In this document: positions 1 to 8,363 of the stretch, in pieces | How the letters are laid out: each line of letters begins with the position of its first letter | Position numbering within the stretch: the stretch's first letter is position 1 | NCBI RefSeq assembly: GCF_006149005.1 | Contig: NZ_VBSL01000005.1 | Location: 434,338 to 498,337, forward strand | DNA from: Larkinella sp. C7 | GTDB taxonomy: Bacteria > Bacteroidota > Bacteroidia > Cytophagales > Spirosomataceae | Direction of reading: 5' to 3' | Length of the DNA stretch: 64,000 bases | Position numbers and translations under genes: made by a program | Notes under the pieces: model-generated | Told to the model about the DNA's origin: nothing | The model's input: the letters and a program-made list of their open reading frames with translations, nothing else | The model's database searches: none

Positions 1-2
1 TG

Positions 3-143
3 CAATGTCGATGCTTTTTTCAACTACAAATTATTTCTATCACACCTTCTGATTCCAAACCCGAACTGCAACAAATTATGGGGATTTGCCGACAATTGGG
101 GACTTTTGAATTTATTCTGCCACAGCAAAACGAGGTGGTTTAG
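3..143 (+). CDS. C-terminal fragment of an unrecognised protein (cut by window start)
   Basis: An open frame enters from the left edge in frame 3 and ends at TAG (141-143). It gives about 46 residues ending in the segment LPQQNEVV. The composition is protein-like, with charged and hydrophobic residues alternating in SDSKPELQQIMG. The other two forward frames read less well. It would be convergent with the TMEM220-like gene at 181. I do not recognise the family. The evidence is only the open frame and its composition, so this could be chance. Confidence 0.35.
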   Translation, partial: QCRCFFQLQIISITPSDSKPELQQIMGICRQLGTFEFILPQQNEVV

Positions 144-180
144 CGTAACAAACCGCAATGGCCCGCAGGCGCTAGTTATT

Positions 181-531
181 TCAAGCCCTTACGCCCCTCC
201 GCGTCAACCCCGCCAGCAGCAGCATGGCCACACCACAGATTGCCAGACCGCCGGATTCGCGGGCCAGTTCGACGTTGAGCGTTTTCATGCCCATTTCGTC
301 CAATAAAAACCCTTCAAATTGTGGGGGCCACCAGTAAATGGCCGAAACCAGGTAAATGGCACCGGCCGCCAGGTAAAACCACAGGCGCCCGGCGGTTCCG
401 AGCGCCATAAAACTGGCAATGGCAGCAAATCCATAAATGGGAACCCACACCTGTGGGTCGGGGTCGTTGTACTGAAAAGCCGCAAAGAGGGTAAACAACA
501 GACCAAACGTGATGGCAAGAATCTTCCGCAT
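181..531 (-). CDS. TMEM220-family small membrane protein
   Basis: 116 residues with four hydrophobic segments at about 4-20, 30-50, 52-68 and 93-112. The motif YNDPDPQVWVPIY after the first helix is typical of the transmembrane-220 family, found in bacteria and eukaryotes without a firm function. It probably sits in the inner membrane. The start is the ATG at 529-531. The gene lies 33 bases downstream of the TPR lipoprotein gene on the same strand, so the two probably share a transcript. Family assignment is good; biochemical role is unknown. Confidence 0.75.
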   Translation of the reverse strand: MRKILAITFGLLFTLFAAFQYNDPDPQVWVPIYGFAAIASFMALGTAGRLWFYLAAGAIYLVSAIYWWPPQFEGFLLDEMGMKTLNVELARESGGLAICGVAMLLLAGLTRRGVRA

Positions 532-564
532 GGGTTTAGGAGGTATAAAAGTGTAAAAAATCTT

Positions 565-1338
565 TTATTGACAGTATTCGGTCAGATACGCCTGGGCTTC
601 GGTATAGCCCAGTTGTTTGGCCTGTTTCAGACTCAGACATCCATTTTCGCGCTGGTTCATCATGACCTGGGTCACGCCAAGGGCGTTGAACGCTTTGCCA
701 AATTTAGCGTCCAGTTGCACAGTTTTCGTAAAATCATTCAGGGCTTCGGGGTATTCTTCCTGCTGAAACCGGATGTTTCCCCGGTTGAAGTACGCCAGCG
801 AATTTTTCGCATCCCGTTGGATGGCCTGGTTGAAGTCCGACAAAGCCGATACCAGATTCCCGCTGTTGGCAAACAATTGACCCCGGTCGAGGTAAATGTC
901 GGAGGAATCCGGGGCCCGGCGGATGGCTTCGGCGTAATCTTTCAAAGCCGAGTCGGTTTCGCCCCGGGCGGTTTTCAGCTTCGCCCGGTTGTAATACGGT
1001 TTATAAAAGTCGGGTTTCAACTGAATGGCCTGTTCATAATCCAGCAGGGCATTTTCGAAGTCTTTCAACTCAAAATACGCAACGCCCCGGCTGTTGAAGG
1101 CTTCGTAATTATTCGCATCGGCATCGATCGCCTGATTCAGCGGCTGAATGGCTTCGCGAAATTTGCCCTGCTGCATCAAGGCCCGGGCTTCCGTTAGTTT
1201 GCCTTCCGACGACGTGCAGGATTGTAGTATGAGCAGGCAATAGACAACAAGGCCCATCCCGAGCGTTCTGCCGCTCTTTCCTGAGATTCTTTCGAGCGGG
1301 TAACGGCCTTGAAGGGTATTTAAAACGGTCTTTATCAT
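565..1338 (-). CDS. TPR-repeat lipoprotein
   Basis: 257 residues. After a basic N-terminus a hydrophobic stretch ends in LILQSC, a lipobox placing the acylated cysteine near residue 41, so the protein is probably an outer-membrane or periplasmic lipoprotein. Residues from about 48 to the end form five to six TPR units, recognisable by repeated patterns such as YFNRGNIRFQ and AYFELKDFENAL. TPR solenoids bind other proteins, but nothing here identifies the partner. An internal ATG (1255-1257) would give a shorter signal peptide lacking positive charge, so the upstream ATG is preferred. It precedes the TMEM220-like gene, probably in one operon. Confidence 0.8.
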   Translation of the reverse strand: MIKTVLNTLQGRYPLERISGKSGRTLGMGLVVYCLLILQSCTSSEGKLTEARALMQQGKFREAIQPLNQAIDADANNYEAFNSRGVAYFELKDFENALLDYEQAIQLKPDFYKPYYNRAKLKTARGETDSALKDYAEAIRRAPDSSDIYLDRGQLFANSGNLVSALSDFNQAIQRDAKNSLAYFNRGNIRFQQEEYPEALNDFTKTVQLDAKFGKAFNALGVTQVMMNQRENGCLSLKQAKQLGYTEAQAYLTEYCQ

Positions 1339-1399
1339 AGGATCAGCGTGAAATTGCTACAAAAGTAGCCAGTGGCTTTTATTTTCCTGCATAAATTAC

Positions 1400-1407
1400 T
1401 AATTTTG
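1400..1407 (+). promoter_or_regulatory. -7 element of the SRP RNA promoter
   Basis: TAATTTTG matches the Bacteroidota -7 consensus TAnnTTTG and ends six bases before the 5' end of the SRP RNA helix, the expected spacing. No clear TTG -33 element is visible at the usual distance. Confidence 0.5.
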
Positions 1408-1412
1408 CACCC

Positions 1413-1502
1413 GGCAAACAGGCACTACCAGCTCCTGCTGAATCCCCCAGGTCTTGACAGAAGCAAGGGTAGGCGGTCGTAGCGGTGAGATGTCGGTTTG
1501 CC
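1413..1502 (+). ncRNA. ffs: Signal recognition particle RNA, small bacterial type
   Basis: The RNA is about 90 nt. Its ends GGCAAAC (1413-1419) and GTTTGCC (1496-1502) pair, and a run of seven T follows (1503-1509), as in intrinsic termination. The apical SRP domain is clear: CAGGTCT, tetraloop TGAC, AGAAGCAA (1449-1464). This is the 4.5S RNA core that binds Ffh, with a URRC-type loop in place of the GGAA of E. coli. The RNA scaffolds Ffh-FtsY targeting of membrane proteins. It fills the 323-base gap between the TPR lipoprotein and the aldolase; I see no further gene in that gap. End points may be off by a few bases. Confidence 0.88.
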
Positions 1503-1661
1503 TTTTTTTGTTTTCCAACATTCTGAACGCGGCCCAATCGCTTCAGTGCCTGATTCACTCAACGGAAAATGAAAAATCCGATCGTCTGATTGAACGATTA
1601 TCTTTATTATTGAACGCATTCTAATCACTCATATCATCTCTTTTCTTTCAGTTTAGACTCT

Positions 1662-2321
1662 ATGAAATTTTTCATCGATACCGCCAATTTAAACGATATT
1701 CGCGAAGCGCAGGATCTGGGCATTTTAGATGGTGTGACCACCAACCCATCCCTGATGGCGAAGGAAGGCATCACCGGCAAAAACAGTGTCATGCAGCATT
1801 ACAAAGCCATCTGTGACATTGTCGATGGCGACGTAAGCGCCGAAGTAATCGCGACTACGTTTAACGAAATGATTGCTGAAGGCGAAGAACTGGCCGAAAT
1901 CGATGATAAAATTGTCGTGAAAGTACCGATGATCAAGGAAGGCATCAAAGCCATCAACTACTTCACGGAAAAGGGCATCAAAACCAATTGTACACTGATT
2001 TTTTCGGCGGGACAAGCCCTGCTGGCAGCCAAGGCGGGTGCCACGTATGTGTCTCCCTTCATTGGTCGTTTGGACGACATTTCGGTCGATGGGGTTGCGC
2101 TGATCGAACAAATTGCCCTGATTTACCGCAATTATGGCTACGGCACGCAGATTCTGGCGGCTTCCGTTCGGCACCCGATGCACATCATCCAGTGTGCCGA
2201 AGTGGGCGCCGATGTGATGACCGGGCCGCTGAGTGTCATCAACGCCCTCTTCAGCCATCCCCTGACGGACATTGGTCTGGCCAAGTTCCTGGCTGATCAC
2301 AAGAAAGCAGCAACAAAATAA
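1662..2321 (+). CDS. fsa: Fructose-6-phosphate aldolase / transaldolase-family protein
   Basis: 219 residues, the size of the short transaldolase family (FsaA/TalC). It begins [10 protein letters not shown] and has the VTTNPSLM segment that follows the second strand. The Schiff-base lysine is K87 in KIVVKVPM. The C-terminal [11 protein letters not shown] is also conserved. Members act either as fructose-6-phosphate aldolase (dihydroxyacetone plus glyceraldehyde 3-phosphate) or as true transaldolase in the pentose phosphate pathway. Sequence alone does not separate the two. In organisms lacking the long transaldolase, this form usually serves the pentose pathway. The enzyme is cytosolic. It is followed by a heptamer hairpin and ftsE. 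Confidence 0.9.
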   Translation: MKFFIDTANLNDIREAQDLGILDGVTTNPSLMAKEGITGKNSVMQHYKAICDIVDGDVSAEVIATTFNEMIAEGEELAEIDDKIVVKVPMIKEGIKAINYFTEKGIKTNCTLIFSAGQALLAAKAGATYVSPFIGRLDDISVDGVALIEQIALIYRNYGYGTQILAASVRHPMHIIQCAEVGADVMTGPLSVINALFSHPLTDIGLAKFLADHKKAATK

Positions 2322-2322
2322 G

Positions 2323-2416
2323 TATGAATGATGAATTATAAACGATGCTAGCTAACGTCCGTTTCACATAGGCGTCCCTGTAACGTTCATCATTCCTCAT
2401 TCCTCATTCATAATTG
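2323..2416. repeat. Heptamer repeat hairpin between fsa and ftsE
   Basis: The left arm has gaatgat-gaattat units. The right arm has ttcatca-ttcctca-ttcctca-ttcataa, with a 7-bp period. The arms are partly complementary. The repeat fills almost the whole spacer between two genes on the same strand. Confidence 0.75.
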
Positions 2417-2422
2417 AAAACC

Positions 2423-3103
2423 ATGTTCTCTACCGAACCCGTTCTGTCTCTGAATCAGGCTGATATCTACCAGGGAGGTCGGATTGTCCTGGCTGATGTG
2501 ACGTTTGACGTCAACAAAGGGGATTTTGTGTTTTTAATTGGCCGAACGGGTAGCGGCAAAAGCTCGCTGCTCAAAACGCTGTATGCTGACCTTTGGCTGC
2601 AAGCGGGTACCGGCCGCGTGGCTGGTTTTGGCCTCGAAAAATTAAAACCGAAGGATGTTCCGTATCTGCGCCGGAAAATTGGCATCGTCTTCCAGGACTT
2701 TCAGCTTTTCATGGACCGCAACATCGAGGAAAACCTGCGGTTCGTGCTCAAGGCCACCGGGTGGACAGATCAGACCAAGATGAAAAACCGCATTTCCGAG
2801 GTGTTGATGCAGGTGGGTCTGGGAACTCTGCAAAAGAAAATGCCCCACCAGCTTTCAGGAGGGGAACAGCAACGGGTGGTGGTAGCCCGCGCCATGCTTA
2901 ACGAACCCATGATTTTGATTGCCGATGAACCGACCGGAAACCTGGATCCGGCCGTTGGCGAACAAATCATGAATGTTTTCCAAACCATCAACAATTCCGG
3001 TACCGCCATCCTGATGGCCACCCACAACTACGACTTCCTCCGTAAATATCCCGCCCGGGTGTTGCGGGTCGAGGATGGAAAGGTGATTGAGCAGGGACTT
3101 TAA
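2423..3103 (+). CDS. ftsE: FtsE-like ABC transporter ATPase, cell division
   Basis: 226 residues from the ATG at 2423; an in-frame TTG nine bases upstream lies at the edge of the repeat and is less likely. Walker A is GRTGSGKS (40-47), the signature is LSGGEQQR, and Walker B is ILIADEPTG followed by the D-loop. The family (FtsE/LolD type) pairs with an FtsX-type permease. FtsE-FtsX controls peptidoglycan hydrolases at the septum. No ftsX is adjacent here, as in other Bacteroidota where the two genes are unlinked. It is convergent with porX across a perfect 34-bp inverted repeat. A LolD-like role cannot be fully excluded. Confidence 0.82.
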   Translation: MFSTEPVLSLNQADIYQGGRIVLADVTFDVNKGDFVFLIGRTGSGKSSLLKTLYADLWLQAGTGRVAGFGLEKLKPKDVPYLRRKIGIVFQDFQLFMDRNIEENLRFVLKATGWTDQTKMKNRISEVLMQVGLGTLQKKMPHQLSGGEQQRVVVARAMLNEPMILIADEPTGNLDPAVGEQIMNVFQTINNSGTAILMATHNYDFLRKYPARVLRVEDGKVIEQGL

Positions 3104-3106
3104 TAA

Positions 3107-3200
3107 AATATCGAATAATGAATGGCGCATATTGAATAACAAAGTAAACCGGATGCGATCGATTTCGTTATTCAATATGCGCCATTCATTATTCGATATT
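3107..3200. repeat. Perfect 34-bp inverted repeat with 7-bp internal period
   Basis: Bases 3107-3140 are exactly complementary to 3167-3200, with a 26-base loop. The arms are themselves built of heptamers (atatcga, ataatga, atattga). The repeat sits between convergent ftsE and porX and can act as a bidirectional terminator. The absence of any arm mismatch suggests recent origin or active homogenisation. Confidence 0.92.
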
Positions 3201-3211
3201 ATCCTGCATCA

Positions 3212-4768
3212 TCACTTCGGTTTCAGATACACAAACGGAATGATCATTTCTTCCAGCGAGACTCCCCCGTGCTGGAATGTATCCCGGTAATAATTGACGT
3301 AATAATTGTAGTTGTTCGGATACGCAAAGAAGTAATCTTCCAGCGTAAAGACATAGGCCGTGGAGACGTGAATCCGGGGCAGGAAGAAGTTTTCCGGTTT
3401 GCGGCAAACGAACAGGTGGTTGTCGTCGAAACCCAGATTCTTGCCCTGTTTGTAGCGCAGGTTGGTGTTCGTATCCCGGTAGCCCACAATCTTGGCCGGT
3501 TTCTGCACCCGGATCATGCCGTGGTCGGTGGTAATAATCAGTCGGCCATTCTTTTCCGAAATCTTCCGAACCAGTTCCAGCAAAGGCGAGTGGCTGAACC
3601 ACGACCGCGTAATCGAGCGGTAAGCCGCTTCATCGGGGGCCAGTTCCTTGATCATCGCCATGTCCGTCCGGGCGTGCGACAGCATATCCACGAAGTTGTA
3701 GACGATCACGTTCAGATCGTTCTGCATCAGGTTGCTGAAGTTATCGACCAGGTGTTTTCCCTGGTTGATGTTCAGAATCTTGTGGTACGAAAACTTGATA
3801 TTGAGTCGGCTGCTATCGATCTGGCGTTTCAGAAACTGGTCTTCGTTGTTGTTCAAACCGGCTTCTTCATTATCGTCGTTCACCCACAAATCGGGATGTT
3901 TTTTCTCCATTTCGCTCGGCATCATCCCCGAGAAAATGGCGTTCCGGGCAAAAGCCGTGGTGGTCGGCAAAATGGAATAATAGGATGATTCTTCTTCCAC
4001 CGTAAAATATTCGGACAGAATCGGCTCGATCACTTTCCACTGGTCGTAGCGCAGGTTGTCGATCAGCACGAAGAAAAGCGGGTTGTTCTGCTCGATCAAA
4101 GGAAACACTTTCTTCCGCATCAACTGGTGCGACATCACCGGTTTGTCGCCTTTGGGTTCATTCAGCCAGTCTTCGTAATTGTTCATTACGAACTTGCAAA
4201 ACGTCGCATTGGCCTCACTTTTCTGCATGTTGAAAACTTCGCCCATGCTTTTATCCTGCGCGCCATCCAATTCCAGTTCCCAGAAAATGAGCTTCTTATA
4301 AATATCGACCCAGTCTTCGAAATCGACGCGGTCGTTGTACAGATTCGACAAATTCCGGAAGTCCTGCTGGTAGCTCTGGTTGGTTTTTTCGGTCACCAGG
4401 CGTTTGTTATCGAGGATTTTTTTAACCGACAGCAGAATCTGGTTGGGGTTGAGCGGTTTGATGAGGTAATCGGCGATTTTGGCCCCGATTGCCCCTTCCA
4501 TGATGTGCTCTTCTTCGCTCTTCGTAATCATCACAACCGGCAGATTGGGCCGCATTTGTTTGATTTGCTGGAGCGTTTCCAAGCCTGTCATGCCCGGCAT
4601 CATTTCGTCCAGAAAAACGAGATCGAAGTTTTCCTGATCCACTTTTTCGAGTGCATCGGCTCCGCTGTTCACGGGCGTAATGGTATATCCTTTGTTGTTC
4701 AAAAAAAGAATATGGGGTTTCAATAAGTCAATTTCGTCATCGGCCCAGAGGATGGAATAATTTTGCAT
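3212..4768 (-). CDS. porX: PorX-type response regulator with PglZ phosphatase-like domain
   Basis: 518 residues. Residues 1-120 form a receiver domain with DD at 10-11, phospho-acceptor D54 in FLDEMMP, T82 and K104. Residues from about 230 form an alkaline-phosphatase-superfamily PglZ domain. It has D237 in VLIDNLRYDQW, putative nucleophile T271 in LPTTTAFARN, and metal-ligand motifs DMLSHARTD and ITTDHGM. This is the architecture of PorX, the response regulator that with PorY and SigP controls type IX secretion in Porphyromonas and related bacteria. Its effector domain has been shown to be a phosphodiesterase acting on oligonucleotides. No PorY-like kinase is adjacent. SprA, the secretion translocon, is encoded 25 kb away in the same window. 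Confidence 0.93.
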   Translation of the reverse strand: MQNYSILWADDEIDLLKPHILFLNNKGYTITPVNSGADALEKVDQENFDLVFLDEMMPGMTGLETLQQIKQMRPNLPVVMITKSEEEHIMEGAIGAKIADYLIKPLNPNQILLSVKKILDNKRLVTEKTNQSYQQDFRNLSNLYNDRVDFEDWVDIYKKLIFWELELDGAQDKSMGEVFNMQKSEANATFCKFVMNNYEDWLNEPKGDKPVMSHQLMRKKVFPLIEQNNPLFFVLIDNLRYDQWKVIEPILSEYFTVEEESSYYSILPTTTAFARNAIFSGMMPSEMEKKHPDLWVNDDNEEAGLNNNEDQFLKRQIDSSRLNIKFSYHKILNINQGKHLVDNFSNLMQNDLNVIVYNFVDMLSHARTDMAMIKELAPDEAAYRSITRSWFSHSPLLELVRKISEKNGRLIITTDHGMIRVQKPAKIVGYRDTNTNLRYKQGKNLGFDDNHLFVCRKPENFFLPRIHVSTAYVFTLEDYFFAYPNNYNYYVNYYRDTFQHGGVSLEEMIIPFVYLKPK

Positions 4769-5013
4769 GATACGGTTTTCTGTGTGGTTAGATTGAATTG
4801 TTTACTCTAGTTCAACTTGGTAACGACCGAAACTGTTCAGGTGGTTCGATTTTAACAGTCTTTAACACCCGTCCCAGGAAGTGATCGGCATCGTCCTGAG
4901 GGCAAGTTACCTTTTTCAGCTTACCTTTTTGAAAAAGAGCTGTTTTCTCTGCGGCTGTGTTCGAAACAGACAATGAGCAAGATCTGATTTTTCGAAGTAA
5001 ACCGGCAGATGAG
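4769..5013. other. Non-coding upstream region of porX
   Basis: This 245-base part of the 460-base spacer between porX and kdsB holds no convincing gene. No good TAnnTTTG element was found on the minus strand ahead of porX. The rest of the spacer is the composite repeat described separately. Confidence 0.5.
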
Positions 5014-5078
5014 CTTATCCCTAGGGATTGAACAGCGAAGCGTCACTTATCCCGTAGGGATTAAACAGCGAAGCGTCG
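5014..5078. repeat. Two tandem 32-33 bp direct repeats
   Basis: Copies at 5014-5045 and 5046-5078 share CTTATCCC, TAGGGATT and AACAGCGAAGCGTC and differ at only a few bases. Each contains a small palindrome ATCCC-TA-GGGAT. A third, inverted copy lies at 5186-5210, so the arrangement is composite. Confidence 0.85.
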
Positions 5079-5112
5079 GTAGCAACAAGACGAATCATCT
5101 TTCCTGCGTGCC

Positions 5113-5210
5113 GTGAGGTACGCGACTGCCGGACAAATTGTTGCGAACCTCACAGCTCGCGGTCTTTGGCAAAAACCGATCTTCTCCCGACGCTGCGCTG
5201 TTTAATACCG
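5113..5210. repeat. Inverted third copy and inner stem of the composite repeat
   Basis: TTAAACAGCGCAGCGTCGG on the minus strand (5186-5204) pairs with 5061-5079 with one mismatch. Inside, GTGAGGT (5113-5119) pairs with ACCTCAC (5147-5153). The whole block could fold into a long branched structure. It ends just before the kdsB stop codon. Confidence 0.6.
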
Positions 5211-5228
5211 GGTGTTCCAGTACTTTTG

Positions 5229-5957
5229 CTAATGCACCAATCGCTCCAGGTCCTCCGGCGTGTCGATCCCGTAGCTGTCCAGTTCCGTTACGACGCAACG
5301 AATCCGGTAGCCGTTTTCGAGCCAGCGGAGTTGTTCGAGGGCTTCGGCTTTTTCCAGCAGCGAGGGCGGCAACTGCGTAATCTGGCCCAGAATATCGGCC
5401 CGGTAGGCGTAAATGCCGATGTGTTTGTAAAAGATATGGTGTTGCAGCCACGCTTCCAACGGCCAGCCGCGCAGGTACGGAAGCGTCTGGCGACTGAAAT
5501 ACAGGGCTTCCCCCCGGCTGTTCAGCACCACTTTCGGCGTACTCGGATTAAACAGCACTTCCGGATCGTCGATCCGCTTCACCAGCGTGGCCAGTTCCGT
5601 CTGTCCATCCAGCACCGAAGCCAGCAGATCAATCTGCTCGGGTTTGATAAAAGGTTCATCACCCTGTATATTAATCACATAATCGAACGTCTCCCCGACG
5701 GCCCGCATCGCTTCGTAACAACGGTCGGTTCCGCTCTGGTGATTCTCGGAGGTCATGATGACCTCTCCGCCAAACGCGCGAACCGGCCCCGCAATGGCTT
5801 CATGGTCGGTCGCAATCACTACCCGGCTGAGGGAGGTCGCCTTTTGGGACTGCTCCATCACGCGTTGAATCATGGTTTTTCCACCAATATCCGCCAGGGC
5901 TTTGGCCGGGAAACGGCTGGAGGCATAACGAGCCGGGATAATTCCGAGGATGTTCAT
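5229..5957 (-). CDS. kdsB: 3-deoxy-manno-octulosonate cytidylyltransferase (CMP-Kdo synthetase)
   Basis: 242 residues, normal family length. The N-terminal nucleotide-binding segment MNILGIIPARYASSRFPAK is diagnostic, followed by GGKTMIQRVMEQ. Later motifs VINIQGDEPF and HIGIYAYRADIL are also as expected. The enzyme joins Kdo to CMP using CTP, giving CMP-Kdo for the lipid A inner core, in the cytosol. It is divergent from the DUF4905-like gene. The other Kdo genes are not in this window. Confidence 0.95.
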   Translation of the reverse strand: MNILGIIPARYASSRFPAKALADIGGKTMIQRVMEQSQKATSLSRVVIATDHEAIAGPVRAFGGEVIMTSENHQSGTDRCYEAMRAVGETFDYVINIQGDEPFIKPEQIDLLASVLDGQTELATLVKRIDDPEVLFNPSTPKVVLNSRGEALYFSRQTLPYLRGWPLEAWLQHHIFYKHIGIYAYRADILGQITQLPPSLLEKAEALEQLRWLENGYRIRCVVTELDSYGIDTPEDLERLVH

Positions 5958-6051
5958 TCGTCGATTTTCGGTATTTTTGGCGCAAGATACGCGGAACTCG
6001 GTTTACACGGGAAAAAATGGCGTGTTGATTCTGGCCCGATCTCAATTCCGA

Positions 6052-6915
6052 ATGACCAACGCAAGCCCCAATCCGTTGCCTATTGCTTTCCAACTACAGT
6101 TTTCGGACCCGGTTTGGCGGCTGGTTTTTGAACAGGTCGATACAAGTCCGGGCCTGGTTGTTGCCGAATTGCGAAACCGGGATTCGCAGACACTGACCTT
6201 CGCAACGGTGTCATTACCGCATGGAAAGGTGGTGTACGAAACGGTCCCCCAGTTGCCGTTTCATTCCTCCCTGATTGGCATCTGGAAGGGTCAGGCGCTC
6301 TACCACCGCTTCGATAACAACCGGTTACCGGTTCCGACAGCCCTGGGAAACGTTGACCTGAAAACCGGTCAGCCGCGCTGGGAATGGCCCCAACACGTTT
6401 TGACCGGAGCCGATGCCGAACGGGTTTGGGCGCAACGAGCTTCGCTGACCGACCTGACCACCTCACCCGTTGTAGCGTTTCGGCTGGCCGATGGTGAACC
6501 GGTTGTAACCGCTGAAAATCCACCGGTTTTTAACAATTCCCGCTTGTCTTTTCCCGTTTCTTACACGACGGCCAGCACCTGGTGGCCGGTTGTCGACCGG
6601 TATATAAAAAAACAGACGCAGCAGGAGCCGATTGGCCCGGTCGAGTATTTGGAAATTGGCGATAAACTTATTTTTTCGTATTATTATCGTGAAACAAACG
6701 ATCAGCTACACGCATCCGTGTTGATCACCGACCGTCTACGAACGATCTGGTTATACCAGAAAACCGGCCAGGACCCTGAAACCGCCCGGCCGCTCTCCGA
6801 ATTAAACGTCCAGCCGTTGGTCGGAAACGGCTCTTTCTGCGTCTGGCAAAACCAGATCATCATTCAAACTACTTCAACTTGTCTTACGAGTTATTATTTG
6901 AAACCAATGCCATGA
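6052..6915 (+). CDS. DUF4905-like protein
   Basis: 287 residues from the ATG at 6052; the frame is open further upstream into the kdsB promoter area, but that extension reads unlike protein. No signal peptide and no membrane helix are evident. The sequence is rich in beta-strand patterns, such as HGKVVYETVPQLPFHSSLIGIWKGQALYH and KLIFSYYYRE. It resembles DUF4905 proteins of Cytophagales, whose function is not known; the family name is from memory. A possible -7 element TATTTTTG is at 5972-5979. The stop overlaps the next start as ATGA, which suggests translational coupling with the LysM protein. Confidence 0.65.
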   Translation: MTNASPNPLPIAFQLQFSDPVWRLVFEQVDTSPGLVVAELRNRDSQTLTFATVSLPHGKVVYETVPQLPFHSSLIGIWKGQALYHRFDNNRLPVPTALGNVDLKTGQPRWEWPQHVLTGADAERVWAQRASLTDLTTSPVVAFRLADGEPVVTAENPPVFNNSRLSFPVSYTTASTWWPVVDRYIKKQTQQEPIGPVEYLEIGDKLIFSYYYRETNDQLHASVLITDRLRTIWLYQKTGQDPETARPLSELNVQPLVGNGSFCVWQNQIIIQTTSTCLTSYYLKPMP

Positions 6916-7979
6916 AGCGACTGATGCCGCTGTTACTAGCTGGCTGGCTGACCAGTATCATTACCCAGGCCCACCCTGTTCTGCCGGATTCTCTCGGGAT
7001 GGAGAAGAAAGACGGTAAATTGTACGTTCTGCACCGGGTCGAACAGGGGCAAACGCTGTATTCGCTCGTTCGGAAATACAACACCACCGTTCAGGCCATC
7101 AAAGACGCGAATCCGGGCCTTGCCGATGGCGTCCGCTACGATCAGGTGGTGCGTGTTCCAGCCGGCAATCTGTCGCGGAAAGAAGAAAAGGCCGTTACCA
7201 AAGCCATCAAAAAAGAGGAAAAAGAATCGCTGGAACGCGAGGAGCGCCAAGTGAAACAGGAAACCGTTCGGGAAGCCAACAGCGGTATCCACCAGGTGGA
7301 ACCGGGGCAAACCTTGTACAGCCTGGCATCGCGCTACGGGGTCTCGATGGAGGAGGTTCGCAAATGGAACAACCTTTCGTCCGACCACATCGTGAGTGGT
7401 CAGGCGCTGATTGTCTCGGAAAAAGCGTGGCGCGTTCGGGAACCGCTGGCCAAACCCGTCGCCGTGGCCCCCACACACCGGTCTGACTCCTCGACCGAAG
7501 TTTCGCGGACCTCCCGCAACGACTCGCCCAAAACCGAACGGCCGGCGGCTCCCCCACGCACGGTTCCAACGCCCCCCCGGGAAGAACCCAGCCGACCCGC
7601 AGAAAGCGAACGCCCAGCCGCCGAACCCACCAGCCCGGCCCCTTCAGAACCCCGCATCATTCGCCCCGGCGATTCGGGCCCGCTTCCAAACCCCGGTGGC
7701 AACACGCGTCGCATTTCCGAAATCGGGATGGCCGAAATCATCGAAAACTCCGGCAACTCGAACAAGTACCTGGCCTTGCACCGCTCCGCCCCCATCGGTA
7801 CGCTGGTTCTGGTGCGAAACGACATGAATCAGCAGTCGATCTGGGTGAAAATAATCGGCCGCCTGCCCGACACCAGCGTCAATGACAAAGTGATCGTGAA
7901 AGTTTCGGCACGGGCCTTCGAGAAACTTTCTCCCGCCGATCGACGTTTTCGTGCTGAGGTCAGTTACTTAGTACCTTAA
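6912..7979 (+). CDS. LysM protein with RlpA-like double-psi beta-barrel domain
   Basis: 355 residues from ATG 6912, overlapping the upstream stop by ATGA. A signal peptide (about 1-20) is followed by two LysM domains, near 34-80 (LHRVEQGQTLYSLVRKYNTT) and 124-170 (HQVEPGQTLYSLASRYGVS), joined by a Lys/Glu-rich helix. A proline- and serine-rich linker follows. The C-terminal 90 residues (GMAEIIENSGNSNKYLALH, GTLVLVRN) resemble the RlpA-type double-psi beta-barrel. LysM binds peptidoglycan, so the protein probably acts in the periplasm on the cell wall. Catalytic activity of the barrel is not proven. Confidence 0.85.
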   Translation: MKRLMPLLLAGWLTSIITQAHPVLPDSLGMEKKDGKLYVLHRVEQGQTLYSLVRKYNTTVQAIKDANPGLADGVRYDQVVRVPAGNLSRKEEKAVTKAIKKEEKESLEREERQVKQETVREANSGIHQVEPGQTLYSLASRYGVSMEEVRKWNNLSSDHIVSGQALIVSEKAWRVREPLAKPVAVAPTHRSDSSTEVSRTSRNDSPKTERPAAPPRTVPTPPREEPSRPAESERPAAEPTSPAPSEPRIIRPGDSGPLPNPGGNTRRISEIGMAEIIENSGNSNKYLALHRSAPIGTLVLVRNDMNQQSIWVKIIGRLPDTSVNDKVIVKVSARAFEKLSPADRRFRAEVSYLVP

Positions 7980-8010
7980 GAATGTGTATTGAAAACCGAA
8001 GCCATTGACA

Positions 8011-8052
8011 CTTCGTTATTCGGTATTTATCATTCATTATTCGCTATTCAAA
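8011..8052. repeat. Heptamer repeat, single arm
   Basis: Units cgttatt, cggtatt, tatcatt, cattatt, cgctatt run with a strict 7-bp period directly before the start of the small membrane-protein gene. No opposing arm is seen. In one frame the repeat extends the downstream reading frame, so it could be mistaken for coding sequence. Confidence 0.7.
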
Positions 8053-8058
8053 GTACCC

Positions 8059-8280
8059 ATGCTTACACCAGAACAAAAAGCCGAACGCATTGCCCGCCGG
8101 CACAAAGAACGGGAAGAGAAGATGAAGGCAACCACGGGCTACAAGGTCTGGAGTACCGTTTTTACCCTTTCCTACCCGATCATTGCCTTATTTACGGCCC
8201 TGTTTTCCGTCGTTGTTTCGTTTTTTTCCAAGATCTCACAAGGTGTGGTTTACGTGTTGAGTGGCGGAAAAAGTAAATAA
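8059..8280 (+). CDS. Small membrane protein of unknown function
   Basis: 73 residues from the ATG at 8059. A charged N-terminal helix (EQKAERIARRHKEREEKMK) is followed by one long hydrophobic stretch or helical hairpin at about 30-65, and a short basic tail. The longer frame beginning at 8005 simply translates the heptamer repeat and is rejected. It lies between the LysM gene and the DUF2400 gene on the same strand. I do not recognise a family. Confidence 0.6.
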   Translation: MLTPEQKAERIARRHKEREEKMKATTGYKVWSTVFTLSYPIIALFTALFSVVVSFFSKISQGVVYVLSGGKSK

Positions 8281-8363
8281 TAGCCTGCCCATCCGAAATT
8301 TTCCGGCGCATTCAGAAGCCCATTCGAATGCTGCCGTCTGCCTGTGTAGTTCAAACCGCCCTC

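Noticed and set aside
319-1197. Long open frame on the plus strand, antisense to the TPR lipoprotein gene
   Set aside because: It lies wholly over a well-supported gene and has low-complexity composition rich in Val, Phe and Gly, as expected for a shadow frame in GC-rich DNA.
5095-5451. 118-residue minus-strand frame beyond the kdsB end
   Set aside because: Half of it translates the composite repeat, the other half overlaps kdsB in another frame.
8005-8058. N-terminal extension of the small membrane protein
   Set aside because: The extension is a translation of the heptamer repeat; the ATG at 8059 is the better start.
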